Source of the DNA: a virus
Length of the DNA stretch: 23,014 bases
Virus record (IMG/VR): IMGVR_UViG_3300044626_000371
Coordinates: 1-23,014 of that record
Direction: 5' to 3' (one strand)
Shown: one piece after another, positions 10,675 to 16,784 of the stretch
How the letters are laid out: every line of letters starts with the position of its first letter
Numbering within the stretch: position 1 is the first letter of the stretch
Translations under genes and position numbers: made by a program
Notes under the pieces: model-generated
Databases searched by the model: none
Seen by the model: the letters and a program-made list of their open reading frames with translations, nothing else
What the model was told of the DNA's origin: nothing

Positions 10675-10711
10675 AATAATCTCCAAAATAAAATAGGATA
10701 TGTTTATATAG

Positions 10712-11119
10712 CTAGTTTTTGGGGCAATCAGGCATCCAGGGAGCACATAAACGCATTTCTCCGCCGAGTGACTTACATTCTTCGGTATAACACACGGATT
10801 CATCAACAGGTTTTTCTGAAAATATTGGAGCAGGAACTTCTACTGGTTTCTCTCCAGATTGTTTCCAATAATCATCAATTGCTCTATCCACATCCCGTCC
10901 AATTCTTCTTTTGAGTTTTTCATCATCTTTGATAATAAACTCATTTAGTATAGTTTGTGGAAAATATTTTCTTTGTATCTCATCCAGTAAATCCCAAAGT
11001 TGATTGCTGGGAATACTAGAGCACTGTGAAAGTATTGCAATCACAGAAGATAGTACGACTCCTATAATTGCATATTGTTTAATATCAGGTTTCTTCTTAC
11101 CAAAATTGAAATTAAACAT
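10712..11119 (-). CDS. membrane-anchored protein of unknown function, 135 residues
   Basis: A basic N-terminus (FGKKKPDIKQ) is followed by one hydrophobic segment (about residues 16-31) ending LSQC, which weakly resembles a lipobox. The soluble part is charged (DLLDEIQRKYFPQTILNEF) and ends with five cysteines in the last 30 residues (CYTEEC, LCAPWMPDC). I recognise it as a conserved cyanophage protein type without a known role. Its place between a lysozyme gene and the tRNAs, with a membrane anchor and a periplasm-facing Cys-rich tail, would suit a lysis accessory (spanin-like) role; that is inference only. Confidence 0.7.
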   Translation of the reverse strand: MFNFNFGKKKPDIKQYAIIGVVLSSVIAILSQCSSIPSNQLWDLLDEIQRKYFPQTILNEFIIKDDEKLKRRIGRDVDRAIDDYWKQSGEKPVEVPAPIFSEKPVDESVCYTEECKSLGGEMRLCAPWMPDCPKN

Positions 11120-11145
11120 AAAAAAAGAGGAGTATAGAACTCCTC
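11120..11145 (-). terminator. terminator after the tail-type lysozyme gene
   Basis: The stem GAGGAGT/ACTCCTC with a 5-nt loop is followed by seven T, immediately before the next gene's ATG at 11119. Confidence 0.88.
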
Positions 11146-11147
11146 AG

Positions 11148-11155
11148 TATTTATT
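11148..11155 (-). promoter_or_regulatory. late promoter for the 135-residue gene
   Basis: The octamer AATAAATA lies 3 bp before the terminator stem. A start about 6 bp downstream would fall inside the stem, so transcripts from it would lack the full terminator. Confidence 0.55.
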
Positions 11156-11173
11156 GTGGACTTATGATTTTTA

Positions 11174-11818
11174 TCATACTTCAGTAAGAACCATCTTATT
11201 AGCATAACCATAAGCAAAGTCAGTTCGGGCACCGTGATGACCCCAACGAATCCACTTTCTAGCAAGTCTCATATAATCAGTAATGGACTTACCAGGGGTT
11301 TTCATTTGGTTCTCAATCATCTTCCAATCACCTTCGTGTAACATATACTGCAATTGAGTATCAAGAGTGGAAGGGTCTCCACCAATACGGGCAGCAAACT
11401 TACCAAGTCCATAGTATCTTGGAGCATTTGTCCATTGGAGTATTCCTACCCCACCGCTCCTACACTGGTGATAAGGCACTCTAGCACCACCCTCACATAT
11501 GTTAGGAGTGAAGGTAGATTCTTGTTTAATATTGCCCATAATGGTTGCTAGGGCGTTTTTGTCAGTGATTCCTCGTTTCTGTAAGAATTCCAGAGTACGG
11601 GACTCATTAGTATTACATCCTTTACAAACTAATCGTTTTACCTTAGGTTTTTCGGGAACAACCTCTTTGGTCTCTGTCTCTTGAGTTGGCGCTTCAGGAA
11701 CAATTGAAAATGGTTGTACTACTGAAGATGTTGCCATACTCGGTGTTGGCAGTGTTGCCGCTGATGTTGCAACCGCACCCAAAATCGCTACGGTTACATT
11801 TGTTAGGTTTTTAAGCAT
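11174..11818 (-). CDS. secreted lysozyme of the phage tail lysozyme type
   Basis: A signal-like N-terminus (about residues 1-29) and a Pro/Glu/Lys-rich linker precede a domain at about residues 72-200 with the pattern of phage tail lysozymes (PF18013-like): LEFLQKRGITDKNALATIMGN, IKQEST with the probable catalytic Glu, GGVGILQWTNAPR, and LDTQLQYMLHE. Such domains cleave peptidoglycan. The signal peptide is unusual for a virion-bound enzyme and suggests export into the periplasm. CKGC in the linker may form a disulfide. A consensus promoter at 11951-11979 and a 25-codon ORF lie upstream. Confidence 0.8.
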   Translation of the reverse strand: MLKNLTNVTVAILGAVATSAATLPTPSMATSSVVQPFSIVPEAPTQETETKEVVPEKPKVKRLVCKGCNTNESRTLEFLQKRGITDKNALATIMGNIKQESTFTPNICEGGARVPYHQCRSGGVGILQWTNAPRYYGLGKFAARIGGDPSTLDTQLQYMLHEGDWKMIENQMKTPGKSITDYMRLARKWIRWGHHGARTDFAYGYANKMVLTEV

Positions 11819-11823
11819 TTAGT

Positions 11824-11901
11824 TTAATAGAATTCGGCATCCGTATAGAAGAGGGGTACACCCAACTCTCGGAGGGCATCTTCCACGGCTCTAAGTGTCA
11901 C
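11824..11901 (-). CDS. possible 25-codon leader ORF before the lysozyme gene
   Basis: A GTG at 11901 opens a 25-residue frame ending five bases before the lysozyme ATG. The peptide is amphipathic (LRAVEDALRELGVPLFYTD). There is no ribosome binding site. It could be a leader peptide, a fragment of a larger lost gene, or chance. Confidence 0.3.
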   Translation of the reverse strand: MTLRAVEDALRELGVPLFYTDAEFY

Positions 11902-11922
11902 GTCACAGACTCATTATGACAA

Positions 11923-11943
11923 AACCCACCTTTTGAGTGGGTT
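11923..11943. other. hairpin at the predicted transcription start
   Basis: The 7-bp inverted repeat AACCCAC/GTGGGTT is followed on the minus strand by TTTT-G. It begins within 1-2 bases of the expected start of the minus-strand promoter, so it would form a 5' hairpin on that RNA; it may alternatively stop plus-going or minus-going transcription. Confidence 0.5.
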
Positions 11944-11950
11944 CCTTTGC

Positions 11951-11979
11951 ATTATATGAGATTATTTAGGTTTTGTCAA
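11951..11979 (-). promoter_or_regulatory. consensus sigma70 promoter upstream of the lysozyme gene
   Basis: TTGACA (11974-11979), 17 bp, TATAAT (11951-11956): a perfect match, reading toward the 25-codon ORF and lysozyme gene. Confidence 0.85.
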
Positions 11980-12057
11980 GTGTGCCAGTTTGAGAAGTGG
12001 TTAGGGGTGAATAAGTCTCCCAAGAATCTAAATACTTCAAACTACTTTTCACATTTT

Positions 12058-12252
12058 ATGCCACGGGAGTGGAATACACCTCATAGAGAAGACTGGAACG
12101 CACCGATACATAATATGCTTAAAGCAATAGATAATCACACTCACGAGTACTTCAAGAGTGGTGATGAATGGCATCTAAATAAGGCACAAGAACTCAGAAA
12201 ATATGTTGCTGAGTTGAAGGAATGGATACACCAAACCGAAGGACGATTATGA
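12058..12252 (+). CDS. hypothetical protein, 64 residues
   Basis: First gene of the only plus-strand operon in the window. It starts MPREWNTPHREDWNAP, with several Trp and His, then a helical C-terminal half (LNKAQELRKYVAELKEWI). No family is recognised. I use the ATG at 12058; the frame extends back to 11947, but that part overlaps the divergent promoter. Its stop overlaps the start of the next gene (ATGA). A late-like CTAAATAC lies at 12028-12035. Confidence 0.65.
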   Translation: MPREWNTPHREDWNAPIHNMLKAIDNHTHEYFKSGDEWHLNKAQELRKYVAELKEWIHQTEGRL

Positions 12253-12542
12253 AATTCAAATATCCAACACTTGATAATATAGTTCCTGTGATGGTTGCAT
12301 TTGTAGCAGCAGCAATTGTTGGAATGACTTTCACAAATTATGTAATATGTAATTTCAAGGTAATGACTAGTTTACATTATCTGTATCTTGTAAAGGCATT
12401 TGATAAAAGTGGAGCAAAACCTCCAAGTAAATGTGACGATAATACATCAGAATCAATTCAAGTTTTGATGTCTCTTCTAGCAACTATTATTGCTTTGAAG
12501 GCAAACTTAAATAAAAAACCCGAAGAAAAAGAAAATGACTGA
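12249..12542 (+). CDS. two-membrane-segment protein, holin candidate
   Basis: The ATG at 12249 overlaps the previous stop and has AAGGA five bases upstream, so I prefer it to the earlier in-frame ATG at 12222. The 97-residue protein has two hydrophobic segments (about residues 11-34 and 70-84) and a highly charged C-terminal tail (NKKPEEKEND). Small size, two membrane spans, a charged tail and neighbours encoding cell-wall enzymes are the features of a class II holin, but no sequence motif defines holins, so the call is inference. Confidence 0.65.
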   Translation: MKFKYPTLDNIVPVMVAFVAAAIVGMTFTNYVICNFKVMTSLHYLYLVKAFDKSGAKPPSKCDDNTSESIQVLMSLLATIIALKANLNKKPEEKEND

Positions 12543-12645
12543 CCCAGTATGGAGTGTAAATATACTATTAGGTATTGGACTTGCCGGTGCTGCTTATATC
12601 ATATACTATATACTTAAATTAGCATACGAAGAAGATAATGTATAA
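12535..12645 (+). CDS. 36-residue single-span membrane peptide
   Basis: The ATG at 12535 overlaps the preceding stop by 8 bp, and the TAA overlaps the next start by 8 bp, so the ORF is locked into the operon. The peptide begins MTDPVWSVNILLGIG, has one hydrophobic segment (about residues 8-27) and an acidic tail (YEEDNV). It is too short for most gene finders. It may act with the adjacent two-span protein, for example as a holin partner or antiholin (inference). Confidence 0.65.
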   Translation: MTDPVWSVNILLGIGLAGAAYIIYYILKLAYEEDNV

Positions 12646-12979
12646 CTATAGAATCAAGAAGATAGAAAGAATTGTTGATGGAGACACATTAGATGTTTCA
12701 ATAGATTTGGGATTCAATCTTACAACTGTTCAAAGAGTTCGTCTCAAAGGTATTAATGCAGCAGAAACAAGAACCAAAGACCTTAAAGAAAAGGCAGAAG
12801 GTCTTGCGACAAAAGCGTGGTTAGAAAAAGAACTGTCCCGAGAAGGTGAATGGGTAATTGAAACTTTCAAAGAAGATAAGTATGGAAGAATACTCGGCAC
12901 TCTTTATTTTGTTGGAGACCCAGTTACGGTGAATGAGAGAATGATAAATGAAGGAATAGCAAAACCTTTTATGGTGTAG
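12638..12979 (+). CDS. staphylococcal-nuclease-type thermonuclease
   Basis: This 113-residue single SNase domain (PF00565) hydrolyses DNA or RNA with calcium. The active-site residues appear in the family register: D16-T17 in VDGDT, R35 and E43 in RLKGINAAE, and R84 in KYGR. No signal peptide is present, so it acts in the cytoplasm unless released at lysis. A role in degrading host nucleic acid or clearing DNA at lysis is inferred. It is the last gene of the plus operon and its 3' end overlaps that of the convergent lysozyme gene by 11 bp. Confidence 0.9.
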   Translation: MYNYRIKKIERIVDGDTLDVSIDLGFNLTTVQRVRLKGINAAETRTKDLKEKAEGLATKAWLEKELSREGEWVIETFKEDKYGRILGTLYFVGDPVTVNERMINEGIAKPFMV

Positions 12980-13586
12980 ACCAAAGTTTTCCTTCTGCTT
13001 TTCTCCTTCTTAATAATCCTGCTTCAACATTAGTTCCAGGATTACGATAGAGTTTAAGTGCTTCCGGAACTTTATCCCATTCCTTATTCTTTAGGACTCT
13101 TGTAATAGTATTGAAGTCAGGATTACCATAAAAATCTGCACCGAGATTATAAGCAAAGCAAAGTAGAGCCCCTTTTTGACTGTCATTCATTTCACTCCAG
13201 TAAGGTATTTTTTGGAGAGCAGGAATAAACTCACGACGCAGTTGATAGTAGAACAAATCATCTGCTTCTTCTTGAGTGATTTTGTTTCCAATCATAAATC
13301 GGGTTCCATCCTTTCTACGAGTGCTTCCCCAACCTATCGTAATGGGCAAACCACCTGTAAGAGGATCGTAATATGCTTTAAGATGACATTTCTCAAATTC
13401 CTTAATAAGTTCTACACCTTCAATAGGCAATCCATCAAGTGTTGGTTCTATCTTTTGATTTCTATAAATCCTAGCAAACTCATCCAAGATTTCTTTGTGA
13501 ACTGATGCCTGAAGAAATGCCCAGGCACGATTTTGATGCTCCAGGTCTTTATGGTTCTCTACGGCATCTATGAATTTGATAGTCAT
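12969..13586 (-). CDS. GH24 (T4-type) lysozyme, probable endolysin
   Basis: GH24 muramidases use a Glu-Asp-Thr triad; here E65, D74 and T83 are correctly arranged in EFEKCHLKAYYDP and ITIGWGS. Conserved helical segments follow (QKGALLCFAYNLG, AGLLRRRKAEGKLW). An extra N-terminal domain of about 55 residues is not part of the GH24 fold and may bind the cell wall or regulate. No signal peptide is seen, so a holin would be needed. Its ATG overlaps the TGA of the C39-like peptidase gene, indicating paired expression. Confidence 0.9.
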   Translation of the reverse strand: MTIKFIDAVENHKDLEHQNRAWAFLQASVHKEILDEFARIYRNQKIEPTLDGLPIEGVELIKEFEKCHLKAYYDPLTGGLPITIGWGSTRRKDGTRFMIGNKITQEEADDLFYYQLRREFIPALQKIPYWSEMNDSQKGALLCFAYNLGADFYGNPDFNTITRVLKNKEWDKVPEALKLYRNPGTNVEAGLLRRRKAEGKLWSTP

Positions 13587-14281
13587 TTAAAGATTCTTCC
13601 CCAACCAGTTTTATCCTTACCGTTCTCTAACCATCTATACTTTAGAACTTCAACAGGATAAACGGCACCTTTACCTTTATTTACGGGTGTAGTATAACCC
13701 GACATCAAATCCCCATATGGGTCATTACAGATATAAGATTTTCCATCAGGACTTTTTCCTATTACACACAGCATGTGCCCACCAGTAGGAGAAGATAGAG
13801 TACCACGGTGGAGTATGCCAATAACAACGGGTCTCCCAGCAGATAACTCACGATCAAGATCAGCAAAAGAAAGATTGTAACTAAAGCGTGACTTAATTCC
13901 ATAAGAATCAAGAACTTTGGTCTGAACCGTGTGATCAGTTGAGTCACCGATTGCAAACACTTTCTGAACATAGGCATCATCGCCCTTTGCTCCCTTTAAA
14001 GTACCTGGCTTAAAATACTCAAGGCACATAGCACAGGAAGAACTATTGCAAGTACGATTAGCGTCTCTATAATTATCTGTCTGAGGATAATATGGAACAT
14101 TCAAAATTCCAGGAATGACTGCTTCTATTTTTGTTCTAAAGATTTTGACCCAGTTAGCAGTATCCTCTATCAGGTCCGGACACTTACTTGCAAGATTCAC
14201 TTCAAGTTGCTCTACTGCCGCAACATGTTTTGGGTTCTTTGGGTCATAATGTAGAAAAAAGTTGTGAAGGTCTATTCTCAT
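13583..14281 (-). CDS. C39-like cysteine peptidase
   Basis: The 232-residue protein matches the C39_2 peptidase pattern: NVPYYPQTDN before the catalytic Cys (C78 in RTCNSSSCAM), H169 in TGGHMLCVIG, and D187 in CNDPYGD. About 55 residues precede the domain. Such enzymes cleave peptides, in phages often peptidoglycan cross-links. It is translationally coupled to the GH24 lysozyme downstream and shares one base with the stop of the 61-residue gene upstream (TAATG). A combined glycan- and peptide-cleaving lysis pair is likely (inference). Confidence 0.82.
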   Translation of the reverse strand: MRIDLHNFFLHYDPKNPKHVAAVEQLEVNLASKCPDLIEDTANWVKIFRTKIEAVIPGILNVPYYPQTDNYRDANRTCNSSSCAMCLEYFKPGTLKGAKGDDAYVQKVFAIGDSTDHTVQTKVLDSYGIKSRFSYNLSFADLDRELSAGRPVVIGILHRGTLSSPTGGHMLCVIGKSPDGKSYICNDPYGDLMSGYTTPVNKGKGAVYPVEVLKYRWLENGKDKTGWGRIFK

Positions 14282-14466
14282 TATTCGTCTCCTAAGTATT
14301 CAAGTGAAAAAACATCGTGTTCAGAAATATCGGGGTCCATCCATTCTCTAAACTCTGCCTGAATTGCCTGAGCATCTTCAGTACCTTTATTCTCACATAA
14401 TGTATGTATGCGATCAACTGCCCAATCATGTGATGTTCTTAGAGTCTGCTCTAGTAGTGTCATCAT
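14281..14466 (-). CDS. hypothetical protein, 61 residues
   Basis: This is an acidic helical protein (EFREWMDPDISEHDVFSLEYLGDE at the C-terminus) with no recognised family. It overlaps the end of the GIY-YIG gene by 41 bp, and its TAA overlaps the ATG of the C39-like gene. Two adjacent ATG codons make the start ambiguous by one residue. Confidence 0.65.
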   Translation of the reverse strand: MMTLLEQTLRTSHDWAVDRIHTLCENKGTEDAQAIQAEFREWMDPDISEHDVFSLEYLGDE

Positions 14467-14881
14467 AATAATCTTTCCGAAAATAACGATTTAGAATATT
14501 AGAATTATAGTACGCTGGAACCCCAGAGTCAAGTGATTCGGTCAGTACATTATTTAGAAAAAGTTGTCTTGTTTCCTCAAAGTTACACTTACCTTTGGTC
14601 TTATGAAGACTTATAATTTCTCTACTGAACAACTCTTTGCCATACTGAATTATATCTTCTTTCAGTTCGGGGCAAGAACCATAATAATTTTTCCAATCAG
14701 ATTCTGACTTTACTTTTCTCTTCTTTCCTTTTGGTGTTCTGAACTGCCAAAGGTACTTGCGTCCAATATAATTTCTACCGGTGGTCTTACAGGATATGAG
14801 ATATACGAATCCAAAATAATCTTCTATATGAGTTGACTCAAAAATCTCCCCATTATATCTCCAAGGATTCTCATAGCTCAT
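14426..14881 (-). CDS. GIY-YIG-type endonuclease (putative homing endonuclease)
   Basis: The N-terminal third has the two GIY-YIG core strands, GFVYLISC and RNYIGRK, followed by a basic stretch (PKGKKRKVKSESDW) and the WKNYYGS...IIQYGKELFSREI segment common in T4-like phage seg-type nucleases. These free-standing endonucleases spread by cutting related phage genomes. The 151-residue length is usual. It has both a sigma70-like promoter (14930-14958) and a late octamer (14903-14910) upstream, and no ribosome binding site. Confidence 0.8.
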   Translation of the reverse strand: MSYENPWRYNGEIFESTHIEDYFGFVYLISCKTTGRNYIGRKYLWQFRTPKGKKRKVKSESDWKNYYGSCPELKEDIIQYGKELFSREIISLHKTKGKCNFEETRQLFLNNVLTESLDSGVPAYYNSNILNRYFRKDYYDDTTRADSKNIT

Positions 14882-14902
14882 TTAGTAGTCTTATAGAGCT
14901 AT

Positions 14903-14910
14903 TATTTATC
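14903..14910 (-). promoter_or_regulatory. late promoter of the GIY-YIG gene
   Basis: GATAAATA (NATAAATA type) 21 bp before the ATG. Confidence 0.6.
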
Positions 14911-14929
14911 CTTCAACGGAGACAAACCT

Positions 14930-14958
14930 AGTCTACATAAAAAAAGGAGACTTGTCAA
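14930..14958 (-). promoter_or_regulatory. sigma70-type promoter inside a terminator
   Basis: TTGACA (14953-14958), 17 bp, TAGACT (14930-14935). The -35 covers the terminator loop and the T-run is in the spacer. Confidence 0.65.
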
Positions 14959-14967
14959 GCCTCCTTT
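14939..14967 (-). terminator. terminator of the 132-residue gene
   Basis: An 11-bp stem (AAAGGAGGCTT/AAGTCTCCTTT, one G-U) with a GAC loop and seven T, 21 bp past the stop at 14989. Confidence 0.88.
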
Positions 14968-14988
14968 AAGTTATGTTAGGATTTTAGA

Positions 14989-15387
14989 TTATAAACCTAA
15001 CATTTTTTTCAGTTGTTCTCTTTTTGAATCTTCACGCTTATTGCGTTCTCCAAATAAATCGTCTCTACGACTTTTTAGACGACCTCCCATTCTTTTTGCC
15101 TTTTCTTCTCTTTCGCCTCTTGGAAGTTTATTCAATCCTTTACTTCTACCTTGATGTTGATTATCAAGAACATTTTGTGCCTTATAAGTCGTCTTTACAC
15201 CTTTATCAATTTGCTTATCAGATTGGTCTGCCGCTGCCTCAACAATAGTTCCAATAGCTTCGGCATCCATCTCCATCATTACATAATGTGCCTCTTCTAC
15301 GGTCTCTACGTGCCCCTGTGAGAGGAGATACTCAAGCACAAGGTCATAGGCATCACACTCGTAAGAGTCGGTAGTAAATGTTTTCAT
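14989..15387 (-). CDS. cyanophage protein with helical tail-end module, 132 residues
   Basis: Residues 8-50 (YECDAYDLVLEYLLSQGHVE, then EAHYVMMEMDAEAIGTIV) resemble residues 264-304 of the neighbouring 370-residue protein (YDTFDTVLEHLVAEGYADTN, then VIMANMSEEWRQSI), so the two share a module typical of cyanophage virion-associated proteins. The C-terminal half is highly basic (REEKAKRMGGRLKSRRDD), suggesting nucleic-acid contact. No enzymatic motif is present. The ATG follows a late octamer (15406-15413) that overlaps the preceding terminator, so late, structural-type expression is likely. Confidence 0.7.
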   Translation of the reverse strand: MKTFTTDSYECDAYDLVLEYLLSQGHVETVEEAHYVMMEMDAEAIGTIVEAAADQSDKQIDKGVKTTYKAQNVLDNQHQGRSKGLNKLPRGEREEKAKRMGGRLKSRRDDLFGERNKREDSKREQLKKMLGL

Positions 15388-15405
15388 TTTTTTTACTTTT
15401 TTAGT

Positions 15406-15413
15406 TATTTATA
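15406..15413 (-). promoter_or_regulatory. late promoter overlapping a terminator U-tract
   Basis: TATAAATA begins with the last T of the terminator at 15413-15438 and lies 18 bp before the ATG at 15387. Confidence 0.75.
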
Positions 15414-15438
15414 AAAAAACCCCTCCGGGTGGAGAGGT
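15413..15438 (-). terminator. terminator of the 370-residue gene
   Basis: An 8-bp stem (ACCTCTCC/GGAGGGGT, one T-G) with loop ACCC, then seven T. Confidence 0.92.
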
Positions 15439-15462
15439 CTTGTGATTACTTGAAAAATAATA

Positions 15463-16575
15463 TCAACCTTCTTTTTTTGGCATTTTGGCGCCAGAAGTGT
15501 GCCTTTCAGTGCCTGCAGAATCTCTATAGGTTTCTCTTTCTCTTCTTGGTGTTACATAACCTACGCCGGGAACAGCACCAGTCTTTCCAGCATCTCTGGC
15601 AGCATTTCTTTCTGCTGCTCTTTTTGCTGCTCTTTGACGATTTTTATCGTAATTATCACCCTCATCTAAAATACTCTGTCTCCACTCTTCACTCATATTT
15701 GCCATAATGACCAGAGCCGCTTCATTTGTATCAGCATAACCTTCGGCAACTAGGTGCTCAAGCACAGTATCAAAAGTATCATACTCCATTTCCATATTCA
15801 GGCGCTGCTGTCTAGGAGTTGGTTTTGCAGCAGGAGTAGGCGATGTTTTTGCAACAGCAGGAGTTGGACTAAATGCAGCAGGTTTTGATGCTGCTGCTAC
15901 AGTATTACTTAGTGTATTACTTGGAGCAACTTTAGGGGCACCGGCAGACTTTGCTGCCTGAAGTGCTTTCTCTGGAGATGCTCCAGATGCTCTTGCTGCT
16001 TGTGCTGCCTTCAATTCGGAGGAAGTTGGAGTTCTTCTCTCAAATGAAGTTTTACCTAACATACCAGTTGCTGGTTTTGCCGGTGCTGTGGGTTTTGTGG
16101 GTGCTACTTTAGCGCCAGCGGGTGCTGGTGTAGCAGGTCTAGCGGCAGCGGGTGCTGCTGGTTTTGTGGCAGCGGGTGCTGGTGCTGCTGGTTTTGCGCC
16201 AGCGGGTGCTGGTGCTGCTGCTGGTTTTGCGGCAGGAGCAGGAGTAGTAGCGGGTCGTACTGAACCAGGAGAAGAACCACTACCTCTCCTACCACCACTA
16301 CCAGACCCACCAGCACTACCTGCGCCAGGAGTTGTTGGTAATGTAAAAACTGAAGAATTTTGTCCCGTGGTTCTTGCTCGACCTTGCTCTTCAAGATAAG
16401 ACTCATACATCTCTTCCCAAGTATAATCACTCAGGTCATAACCCTCTTCAATAAGGCCATTTACCCAAGTCTCAACTTCTTCCCAAACCTGCTCTTCGGT
16501 GAGTTCTTGAGGGGCATATACATTATTATATGCCTCCATCAAACCATATGCATCAGTACCAGTAAGTCTAGACAT
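15463..16575 (-). CDS. modular Pro/Ala-rich cyanophage protein
   Basis: This 370-residue protein has an N-terminal helical module (residues 1-66, with LIEEGYDLSDYTWEEMYESY), a Gly/Ser linker, a low-complexity Pro/Ala/Lys region (about 108-170, repeats of PAPAGAKPAA type), an Ala-rich helix, a C-terminal module (about 261-305, VIMANMSEEWRQSI) and a basic tail. The two end modules recur in cyanophage structural proteins. The spacer-like middle resembles flexible linkers of fibre or scaffold proteins. A late octamer lies 26 bp before the ATG. Probably a virion or assembly protein; function unknown. Confidence 0.75.
   Translation of the reverse strand: MSRLTGTDAYGLMEAYNNVYAPQELTEEQVWEEVETWVNGLIEEGYDLSDYTWEEMYESYLEEQGRARTTGQNSSVFTLPTTPGAGSAGGSGSGGRRGSGSSPGSVRPATTPAPAAKPAAAPAPAGAKPAAPAPAATKPAAPAAARPATPAPAGAKVAPTKPTAPAKPATGMLGKTSFERRTPTSSELKAAQAARASGASPEKALQAAKSAGAPKVAPSNTLSNTVAAASKPAAFSPTPAVAKTSPTPAAKPTPRQQRLNMEMEYDTFDTVLEHLVAEGYADTNEAALVIMANMSEEWRQSILDEGDNYDKNRQRAAKRAAERNAARDAGKTGAVPGVGYVTPRRERETYRDSAGTERHTSGAKMPKKEG
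16066..16254 (-). repeat. imperfect tandem repeat encoding Pro/Ala-rich linker
   Basis: Repeated units of the form GCAGCGGGTGCTGGTGCTG (plus strand) with small variations. The region is markedly G+C-rich compared with the flanks and probably varies in copy number. Confidence 0.8.
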
Positions 16576-16601
16576 CTTTTCTTATAAGTTCTTTATAGTT
16601 T

Positions 16602-16609
16602 TATTTATA
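16602..16609 (-). promoter_or_regulatory. late promoter overlapping a terminator U-tract
   Basis: TATAAATA shares its first T with the seven-T tail of the terminator at 16609-16634; it lies 26 bp before the ATG at 16575. Confidence 0.75.
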
Positions 16610-16634
16610 AAAAAAGAGAGCCTCAAGGACTCTC
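16609..16634 (-). terminator. terminator of the nrd operon
   Basis: The stem GAGAGTC/GGCTCTC (one T-G) with loop CTTGA and seven T. The stop codon of the 53-residue ORF lies in the loop and 3' arm. Confidence 0.9.
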
Positions 16635-16784
16635 ATTAGTTTTATTATTCAACCAAATATAAGAATAGTCGTGGTCTCCAAAAAGCACATCATCATATTC
16701 GGCAGCATCCTTATAACATTTTATAATTTCTTCTTCACACCACTCATCGTAATTTCCATCACTATTGAGTATTTTTGGTGTCAC
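16623..16784 (-). CDS. 53-residue protein with GTG start, coupled to nrdB
   Basis: The frame opens with a GTG whose last two bases begin the TGA of nrdB (GTGA), the same overlap style used between other genes here. The protein begins TPKILNSDGNYDEWCEEE after the initiator and is acidic, with aromatic residues and two Cys. Its stop lies inside the operon terminator. The family is unknown. The position invites comparison with small redox or regulatory partners of ribonucleotide reductase, but no glutaredoxin CxxC motif is present. It is easily missed because of the GTG start. Confidence 0.7.
   Translation of the reverse strand: MTPKILNSDGNYDEWCEEEIIKCYKDAAEYDDVLFGDHDYSYIWLNNKTNESP

Noticed and set aside
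16066-16254. CRISPR-like repeats
   Set aside because: Units are short, directly tandem without spacers, and in frame with a Pro/Ala-rich protein. No CRISPR array is present elsewhere.
16088-16399. 103-codon plus-strand Ala/Gly-rich ORF
   Set aside because: Antisense shadow of the Pro/Ala linker repeat of the 370-residue protein.
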